Source of the DNA: Bacteriovorax sp.
GTDB taxonomy: Bacteria; Bdellovibrionota; Bacteriovoracia; Bacteriovoracales; Bacteriovoracaceae
Length of the DNA stretch: 35,098 nt
Assembly (NCBI GenBank): GCA_014377485.1
Contig: JACMPM010000080.1
Coordinates: forward strand, 1-35,098
Direction: 5' to 3'
The position numbers were made by a program, and so were the translations under genes. Under the pieces are notes generated by a model. The model was not told where the DNA came from. It saw only the letters and a program-made list of their open reading frames with translations, and did no database searches. Positions 29,836 to 35,098 of the stretch are shown here, piece after piece. Each line of letters begins with the position of its first letter. Positions within the stretch are counted from its first letter, which is position 1.

Positions 29836-30029
29836 GAGTCTAGGAGTTGGCATTAAGTTGGTTCCTCTATAAAGATATTATCGGGAGCGGTCCCTGGTCA
29901 CGGTGTGCAAGCTCATATTAAACCCTCTGGGTTTTTTAAGTGAGAAGCCTGAAGTGACTACTAACTGCGGCCACCTATTTCAAAAATGGGCGGAACCTGA
30001 GAGTAAGTCCAAAACCTAGGCTCTTTTTA
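29836..30029 (+). ncRNA. ssrS: 6S RNA (SsrS)-like regulator of RNA polymerase
   Basis: A non-coding stretch of about 190 nt with a perfect -10 box upstream and CTCTTTTT at its end. The ends pair: GTCTAGG (29839-29845) with CCTAGGC (30015-30021); further in, TTGG with CCAA and GGTTCC (29860-29865) with GGAACC (29992-29997). The middle has a long terminal hairpin (CTCATATTAAACCC against GGGTTTTTTAAGTGAG) and a small hairpin on the 3' side (CCTATTT/AAATGGG). Local sequences GATATT, GAGAAGCCT and AACTGCG occur in the same order as in E. coli 6S RNA. 6S RNA mimics an open promoter and binds the housekeeping RNA polymerase in stationary phase. Assignment rests on length, fold and these short matches; a covariance search was not possible. 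Confidence 0.72.
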
Positions 30030-31478
30030 AATTCTTTCAGCCAGAAAATAATTCACCCTAGAGCTTACAACTTTCCATTCTAAAGATTTTTCGATTTCAA
30101 TAATTATTTTTTTTGAATCGTTTGATTTAACCAGTAAAATAAAACCAAATTGATATTTATTAAGAATTTTTTTCCAGTCGTTACCTACAGAAAAGACTGT
30201 GTGCAACTCCCTAAAGGCATCATCAGAAAAAATAATATTTCTAGCATCAATAAATATTTTATTGGGTAACCTAAGTGAGATATAACCACCAGTTTGCAAG
30301 TCATTCATTATCGGCTTTTTAACTCCACTTTTTAAAATAATTTGAATTTCTTCTTCGGGCAGCAATTCTTTTAAACTGTAGCGAGCTGGATTTAAATTAC
30401 CAATAAAGTCTGGTCTGTAAAATGGATTAAGACACGCACACAAACAAAACAAAAGTGCCGCAACAACTAAATTAAAAAATGAAGATTGCACTTTTGGGAA
30501 ATAATTTTTTGGCTCATTGACCATCATCATTGGAACTATTAAAAAAAAGGTCCAAACGATATCTCTTATTGAGAGAAGTCCCATCATTGTCAAAAAGAAA
30601 TATGGTGAAATAAAAAGCCTATAGTTTCTATTTTTTATTTCCTTAAAGAAAATATATAAAAAAAACAAAAGCCACAAAAAATAAAGCGACGAATGAAAAA
30701 TGTCATTAAAATGAAAGGGAGAAAGCCATTCATCAAACTTTCTCAAATTAGAAATTGTAGCTGTTTGTAGAGCGTAGGAAAATATTTGAAATCCAAATGG
30801 GTTGAACGTTAGGGCTGCACAGGTTGCCGCAATGGCCACGCTAAAGCTTTTATAATCGAGGGATTTTTTACCAGTCCATTTTTCAACAATAACGGATGAT
30901 ATTATTTTCCAAGCTAGCATTAGTATGACCAAGAGTGCCGAAGCATGAATATTTATCCATAAAATAGTAATGCCAACAAGCTTTAGGATATTTTTAATAC
31001 TTAACTGAGTATTCTGATCAATTAAAGTAAAAGCAAAAAGAAACGGAAGAATAGCGACAAGTGCTGGCCTGTCTACATAGATAAAAGAGCTTCCCAAGAA
31101 AAAAATTAAAATTAAAACTAGGTTTTTCGAATGCCACCGATTTGGAATTTTTAATATATACCTGCGGTAAATTAAAAATAAATAAAGGAACAACACCGAT
31201 TTATGAAAAAGGCTTAGAAAAGAAATTCCCCATTTTCCAGAGTTTAAATAAATCAATCCATATAGCCAGGAAATCCCCCACGATGGATAAATCATTTTAC
31301 TCGTGGGAAGAATACTGAAAGTGTCATAGATGGGAATACTTCCTGTTTTGATTCCCTGGACTCCAAGAGCTGTCCATATTGCCAAGTCACTGGTCGATAC
31401 CGGAAGCGAGAGAAAATAAAGAAGTGGAAGCAGAAAAAAAAATGCTGTGTAGAGAAAATCTCTCGAAAATAATTTCAT
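30027..31478 (-). CDS. Polytopic membrane protein, putative GT-C-like glycosyltransferase or related
   Basis: 483 residues from ATG 31478. About ten hydrophobic segments span residues 8 to 375, for example TAFFFLLPLLYFLSL and NLVLILIFFLGSSFIYV. The soluble C-terminal part (about 395-483) has NDLQTGGYISLRLPNKIFIDAR followed by a conserved-looking KKILNKYQFGFILL, a pattern seen after the membrane region in large predicted GT-C-type membrane proteins. No catalytic motif was identified, so the activity is open. TATAAT occurs 10 bases before the ATG with no ribosome site, so a short or leaderless mRNA is possible; TTG 31529 is an alternative start. Its 3' end touches the end of the 6S-like RNA. 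Confidence 0.75.
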   Translation of the reverse strand: MKLFSRDFLYTAFFFLLPLLYFLSLPVSTSDLAIWTALGVQGIKTGSIPIYDTFSILPTSKMIYPSWGISWLYGLIYLNSGKWGISFLSLFHKSVLFLYLFLIYRRYILKIPNRWHSKNLVLILIFFLGSSFIYVDRPALVAILPFLFAFTLIDQNTQLSIKNILKLVGITILWINIHASALLVILMLAWKIISSVIVEKWTGKKSLDYKSFSVAIAATCAALTFNPFGFQIFSYALQTATISNLRKFDEWLSPFHFNDIFHSSLYFLWLLFFLYIFFKEIKNRNYRLFISPYFFLTMMGLLSIRDIVWTFFLIVPMMMVNEPKNYFPKVQSSFFNLVVAALLFCLCACLNPFYRPDFIGNLNPARYSLKELLPEEEIQIILKSGVKKPIMNDLQTGGYISLRLPNKIFIDARNIIFSDDAFRELHTVFSVGNDWKKILNKYQFGFILLVKSNDSKKIIIEIEKSLEWKVVSSRVNYFLAERI

Positions 31479-31562
31479 TAAATAATTATAGCTGGAATTT
31501 TCCCCAATGAGCCAAAAAATTAGCTTCAATTTTTAAGCCCTTGACAGTTTAACCCTCTGCCC

Positions 31563-31582
31563 CGATCATTTTTATATGATCG
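31563..31582 (+). promoter_or_regulatory. Inverted repeat spanning the start codon of the 31576 gene
   Basis: CGATCAT, loop TTTTAT, ATGATCG form a perfect 7-bp repeat whose right arm is the start codon itself. There is no Shine-Dalgarno. TTGACA (31541-31546) lies upstream as a possible -35, but no good -10 is at the right distance. The hairpin could mask the start. Confidence 0.35.
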
Positions 31583-32112
31583 AACAAAATCCAACATTTC
31601 AGCCATTAAATTACGCTTGGATCGAAGGCCTTGCCTTAGACGAAATCAATATGGATGAGTCGGGTATTGTTAATATCAATGGCCATTTGAATCCTGAACT
31701 TTTATTAGAAGAGTCTTCGATTGCTTTCATGAATGATCTTCGCGATCGCTTTGAAGCCTATACTGCAAAGTTTAATGAACAACGGGCCCGTAATCATTCT
31801 AATGCGACTATAAAACTTTTTAAAATTTCAAACACTGTAAATGACTTTATGTTGTTTCGAAATTCACTTCGCTTAATTTTCGCTCGCAAATCTTACGATG
31901 TAATTTCAATTGGCTTTCTCGCCAATGGAAAAGATATTTACGGTGCACGCTTGAGTTTCAATGATCAGTTTGGTTCAACCAATATACATGAAGTGCGCGC
32001 GCACATGGGACCATTTAACAAAATCACATGGCGTTTTAATAATGAAGTTGTAGATGTGGATGCGCTTGTACGTCATTATTTAACAGAATTTATTGTCAAT
32101 TCTGCTCGCTAA
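31576..32112 (+). CDS. Uncharacterised cytosolic protein, 178 aa
   Basis: Not recognised. No signal peptide or membrane helix. The first 50 residues are acidic (LALDEINMDESGIVNING, ELLLEESSIAF). A central basic helical stretch (DLRDRFEAYTAKFNEQRARN) precedes a mixed alpha/beta-looking part with KLFKISNTVNDFMLFRNSLRLIFARKSYDVISIGF and a C-terminal HYLTEFIV. The pattern is of a compact globular protein. The stop overlaps the convergent RmlD-like gene by four bases. The start lies in an inverted repeat, which is unusual. Confidence 0.75.
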   Translation: MIEQNPTFQPLNYAWIEGLALDEINMDESGIVNINGHLNPELLLEESSIAFMNDLRDRFEAYTAKFNEQRARNHSNATIKLFKISNTVNDFMLFRNSLRLIFARKSYDVISIGFLANGKDIYGARLSFNDQFGSTNIHEVRAHMGPFNKITWRFNNEVVDVDALVRHYLTEFIVNSAR

Positions 32113-33107
32113 ATAAAGGAGATCCCATCACCTTTATTGGTTATGGACTTGCTTACATGCTTTAATCCATGAAATCTTTTGTAGGTAAATTCTATCGATT
32201 CTCTAATCGTCGGCATTTTAATTTTAAGAAGACCTTCGATATTTAAAATATCTAATTTAAAATAAAGATGTTCTTCCAATTTTTCAAGATTCGCACCTTT
32301 CGCTATTGGAAAAGGCCATTTGCCTTTATTGACCAATCCATCCGACTCATTAAATATTTCGCAGTATAATTTTGAAAATTCATAGTAGGTCATTGTATCC
32401 TGCGAACAAAAATGAACCAAGCGGTTTGAAACGTTTTTATCGATACACATTTTAAGAATCATACCCAGATAATAAATATCTAAATGACCTTGATGAACAA
32501 AATCATCATAAATAACATTTTGATTATTTTTTATATTTTTTTGCAACAACTCAAAAAAAGTATTTCGAAGTGGTGTCACTCCTCTGCCGTAAAGTTTACT
32601 GCACCTGAAGATCAAATAATTGAGTGAAGATTTTTGCAAATAAAATTCAGAAGAAGCCTGAGCCTTTCCGTATTGAGTGATAACATCCGGGTTATCCATT
32701 TCGTTATAATTTTTATTAGCACCGGCAAATACGAATTGAGATGAAAAATAAACAATCCGGGCCCCATAGCGTGGAGCTAATTCTGCTACATTAAATAATC
32801 CCGCTGAATTGAGTGCATCGCAAACATTTGGCTTTTCTGCACAATCTTTGAGAGAAACCAATCCTGCACAATACAAAACAAAATCTGGCTTAAAAGCATA
32901 AAGCACTAATTGAACTTCTTCTTTGTTAAGCACATCGCAAGGCAGAGTTAAAATCCCAGGAAGTGGATGATTTTTTCGATGATAAGTTCCAACGACTCGG
33001 TAATCTTTTCTGAAAAATTCTGCGAGATTTGATCCGACGAAAGAATTCACTCCAATGATTAGGACTGTCTTTCTTTTATCGGCAGATGTAGTGTGGTCGG
33101 TTGCCAT
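32109..33107 (-). CDS. RmlD-like NAD(P)-dependent sugar-nucleotide reductase/epimerase
   Basis: 332 residues from ATG 33107 (GAGGGA seven bases upstream; an open frame continues 20 codons further). An SDR-extended fold: the Rossmann motif GVNSFVGSNL (19-28) has Ser instead of the usual middle Gly. DFVLYCAGLVSLKDCA, VYFSSQFVFAG and YGKAQASSE (the YxxxK catalytic pair) follow in the order of RmlD/dTDP-4-dehydrorhamnose reductases, then LIFRCSKLYG. The likely role is reduction or epimerisation of a nucleotide sugar for surface glycans, or possibly flagellin modification given the neighbouring flagellin genes. The substrate cannot be deduced. Confidence 0.85.
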   Translation of the reverse strand: MATDHTTSADKRKTVLIIGVNSFVGSNLAEFFRKDYRVVGTYHRKNHPLPGILTLPCDVLNKEEVQLVLYAFKPDFVLYCAGLVSLKDCAEKPNVCDALNSAGLFNVAELAPRYGARIVYFSSQFVFAGANKNYNEMDNPDVITQYGKAQASSEFYLQKSSLNYLIFRCSKLYGRGVTPLRNTFFELLQKNIKNNQNVIYDDFVHQGHLDIYYLGMILKMCIDKNVSNRLVHFCSQDTMTYYEFSKLYCEIFNESDGLVNKGKWPFPIAKGANLEKLEEHLYFKLDILNIEGLLKIKMPTIRESIEFTYKRFHGLKHVSKSITNKGDGISFI

Positions 33108-33126
33108 ATTAATTCCCTCAGAGATT

Positions 33127-33174
33127 ATTATAAAACGAAAAGAGGAAAGTTGCTCCATTCGGAGCAACTTTCCT
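33127..33174 (-). terminator. Intrinsic terminator of the 33179 flagellin gene
   Basis: GGAAAGTTGCTCC, loop ATTC, GGAGCAACTTTCC form a perfect 13-bp stem (14 with the outer A-T), and the minus strand continues TCTTTTCGTTTTA. It begins five bases after the flagellin stop. Confidence 0.9.
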
Positions 33175-33178
33175 TGAA

Positions 33179-34015
33179 TTAACCTTGTAGTAGTTTAAGA
33201 GCTGAGTTCGGGGACTGATTCGCTTGCGATAACACTGAAACTCCGGCCTGTAGAAGAATATTATTCTTTGCCAGTTCTGCAGTTTCAGAAGCTACATCCA
33301 CATCTCTAATTCTCGAGTTGGCAGCAGATAAATTTTCATCGCTGACTTCAAGATTGTTAGTGACCGACTGTAACCTATTCTGAAGGGCTCCAAAGTTTGC
33401 TCTCGTTCCGTTGATGTGCACTAAAGCGTCATCAAGTTTTTTAAGCGAAGCTTGTGCTCCTTCTTTCGTAGACACCCCATCCACCGCCAAGCCTAGTGCT
33501 TCTAAGGATGCGTCCGCTCCTGCTCCGTCGTAGTGAAGTCTATCGAGGAGAGGATCATTTTTTATACCAACCTGAAATTCGAGTTTTCCGCCTGTACCAT
33601 CGAGAAGTTTTATTCCGTTAAATTCTGTAGATTTTGAAATTCTATCTATCTCTTCTTTGAGATTTTGAAATTCAATATCCGAGAATCCCCTCTCTGTAGT
33701 TCCCACTGTATCTGAAGCGGCCTGGACTGAAAGTTCTCTAAGTCTGATAATCATACTCGAGATCTCGTTCATCCCACCTTCTGCCACTTGTAACATTGAG
33801 ATAGCGTCGCCAGCATTTCTTTTGGCTTGTCTCATTCCTCTAATGCTTGCTTTTAAGTTTTCACTTATTGCTAATCCCGCTGCATCGTCACCGGCCCTAG
33901 TTATACGTTCACCAGAAGATAACTTTCTTAGGTTATCATTTTGTGCTCTGGAATTGATTCCTAAAGATCTCTGTGCTGATAGCGACGGAATATTTGTATT
34001 TATTCTTAAACCCAT
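33179..34015 (-). CDS. Flagellin (paralogue 1)
   Basis: 278 residues from ATG 34015, with AAAGGAG eight bases upstream. The N-terminal D0/D1 region has GLRINTNIPSLSAQR, KLSSGERITRAGDDAAGLAISE and the C-terminal region ANFGALQNRLQS, NLSAANSRIRDVD and a closing ALKLLQG. The variable D2/D3 region is almost absent, so this is a minimal flagellin. It is exported by the flagellar type III apparatus and polymerises into the filament. It lies downstream of a second flagellin on the same strand with a 200-base gap containing an inverted repeat, so it probably has its own promoter. A terminator follows. Confidence 0.96.
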   Translation of the reverse strand: MGLRINTNIPSLSAQRSLGINSRAQNDNLRKLSSGERITRAGDDAAGLAISENLKASIRGMRQAKRNAGDAISMLQVAEGGMNEISSMIIRLRELSVQAASDTVGTTERGFSDIEFQNLKEEIDRISKSTEFNGIKLLDGTGGKLEFQVGIKNDPLLDRLHYDGAGADASLEALGLAVDGVSTKEGAQASLKKLDDALVHINGTRANFGALQNRLQSVTNNLEVSDENLSAANSRIRDVDVASETAELAKNNILLQAGVSVLSQANQSPNSALKLLQG

Positions 34016-34052
34016 TTTTAATCTCCTTTCATACAAACCTTCCTGGTAATAC

Positions 34053-34071
34053 TTCGAACATCTTGTTCGAA
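34053..34071. promoter_or_regulatory. Inverted repeat upstream of the 33179 flagellin gene
   Basis: TTCGAACA, loop TCT, TGTTCGAA form a perfect 8-bp repeat about 40 bases before the start codon. On the minus strand a TAAA lies about 15 bases upstream of the CGAACA half, loosely like a sigma-28 promoter (TAAA-N15-GCCGATAA), but the -10 match is only partial. No other element was recognised in the 34016-34215 gap. Confidence 0.4.
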
Positions 34072-34215
34072 AAAATTGTTGTTTTTTTAAAATTCACTTC
34101 GTAATACAATTCAAATAACAGCTCTAATCATCTACTACAATGTTAGGTCTCTTCATTCGATCTATTTAATTCAGCATCATCCACGCTTGCAGGCATGTTT
34201 GAGGCTCTTCGCTTA

Positions 34216-35064
34216 TTAGCGTTGAGCAGCTGCCTGGATTAAAGCTAGTGCCGAGTTAGTACTTGAGTTAGCTTGCGAAAGCACACTCGTACCAGCTTGC
34301 ATTAAAATGTTTTGTTTCGTTAATTCTGCAGTTTCTGCAGCGACATCTGTATCTCTTACACGAGAGTTTGCAGAAGATAAGTTTTCAATACTTACTTGAA
34401 TATTGTTAACTGTTGACTGCAATCTGTTTTGTAGAGCACCGAAGTCTGCTCTAATACCTGATACTGAAATGATCGCTTGATCAATTGAAGTAAGAGAGTT
34501 CTGAGCTGAAATTTTATCAGATACAGAAGCTAAATTTAATCCAAGTGCAGCAACATTAACGTCAGCTGAAGATGCATCAAATGTTAATCTGTCTGAGATA
34601 GGATCGTTACGAGTACCAATTTGAATATCAAACACTGCACCAGTCCCGTTCAGTAATGGTACGCGGTTAAATTCTGTAGAGTTTGCGATACGATCAACTT
34701 CCGAAGTTAACTGTTCAAATTCCACGTTAAGGAATTTTCTTTCTGTACCACCGATAGTATCAGAAGCTGCTTGGACTGATAGTTCGCGAAGTCTGATAAG
34801 GATGTTTGAAACTTCCCCTAACGCCCCTTCCGCGATTTGAACTAATGAAATACCATCTTCAGCATTTCTTTCAGCTTGGCCCAGACCTTTGATCTGTGCT
34901 TTTAAATTTTCTGAGATTGCGAGACCGGCAGCATCGTCACCAGCTCTGTTGATTCTTTGTCCTGAAGAAAGTTTCTCCAAAGACTTGTTCATCGAAATTC
35001 TAGTTGAACCTAGATTTCTTTGTGCGTTTAAAGACGCAACGTTCGTGTTAATTCGAAGTCCCAT
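34216..35064 (-). CDS. Flagellin (paralogue 2)
   Basis: 282 residues from ATG 35064, with AAGGAGG five to six bases upstream; an in-frame extension to the window edge has no ribosome site. It shares GLRINTNVASLNAQR, KLSSGQRINRAGDDAAGLAISE, FGALQNRLQS and NLSSANSRVRDTD with paralogue 1, and ends ALALIQAAAQR. The central variable part is again very short. Like its neighbour it forms the flagellar filament core; multiple flagellin genes are common in Bdellovibrio-type bacteria. The promoter region lies at or beyond the window end. No clear terminator follows it. Confidence 0.96.
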   Translation of the reverse strand: MGLRINTNVASLNAQRNLGSTRISMNKSLEKLSSGQRINRAGDDAAGLAISENLKAQIKGLGQAERNAEDGISLVQIAEGALGEVSNILIRLRELSVQAASDTIGGTERKFLNVEFEQLTSEVDRIANSTEFNRVPLLNGTGAVFDIQIGTRNDPISDRLTFDASSADVNVAALGLNLASVSDKISAQNSLTSIDQAIISVSGIRADFGALQNRLQSTVNNIQVSIENLSSANSRVRDTDVAAETAELTKQNILMQAGTSVLSQANSSTNSALALIQAAAQR

Positions 35065-35098
35065 ACATCCTCCTTGATTTCTGGTCTGAAAGAACATC

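Noticed and set aside
1-35098. Insertion sequences, prophage, CRISPR arrays, tRNA or rRNA genes
   Set aside because: No transposase, integrase, direct-repeat arrays, cloverleaf or rRNA sequence was seen in the window.

Overview
The window looks like a chromosomal segment of a low-GC, Gram-negative, flagellated bacterium. AT-rich codon use, two tandem short flagellins, a Tad (Flp) pilus locus, a 6S-like RNA, sigma-54-type promoters and many small exported proteins fit the Bdellovibrionota (Bacteriovorax/Bdellovibrio relatives). That placement is an inference from gene content and style; no rRNA is present to confirm it. No insertion sequences, tRNAs, rRNAs or CRISPR arrays were seen. Coding density is high, and three convergent gene pairs overlap at their 3' ends (106, 4 and 4 nt).

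Layout. 1-472: start of a CLC chloride channel/antiporter, cut by the window edge. 617-3200: a three-gene plus-strand unit of two unrecognised proteins and a YbhN-type membrane protein. 3095-4129: a divergent flavoprotein monooxygenase-like gene. 4177-8709: a tight arsenosugar operon: membrane-anchored metallophosphatase, ArsS radical SAM enzyme, ArsM arsenite methyltransferase, and a glycosyltransferase fused to a DUF2064 domain. 8706-14301 (minus): housekeeping glmU-glmS-pcrA/uvrD. 14499-16916: lon, with a strong terminator. 17032-17791: a CheY-like receiver and a small exported protein, closed by a 23-bp perfect hairpin.

17880-19578 is an accessory-looking stretch of small exported proteins: two 60-residue paralogues that align without gaps, a frameshifted third gene, and a 176-residue protein. 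Both paralogues have a GG-N10-GC sigma-54-type promoter. The stretch also carries a repeated 15-bp palindrome (GTCTMAACTTKAGAC) placed like an enhancer site.

19713-29623 (minus) is a Tad pilus/secretion operon: Flp pilin, three further short pilin-like or TadE-like proteins, the CpaA prepilin peptidase among them, a fifth pilin-like protein, CpaB, the CpaC secretin, a single-chain CpaE-CpaF fusion ATPase, TadB, then a YD/Rhs-repeat exported protein and a small Cys-rich exported protein, ending at a terminator. No TadC is present. A 6S-like RNA (29836-30029) runs divergently from flp. 30027-33107 holds a polytopic membrane protein, an unrecognised cytosolic protein and an RmlD-like reductase. 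33179-35064 holds two tandem flagellins.

How parts fit together: the arsenic genes form a methylation-to-arsenosugar pathway; glmU and glmS feed UDP-GlcNAc synthesis; the Tad genes encode an envelope-spanning pilus machine that could display or export the co-encoded Rhs and Cys-rich proteins.
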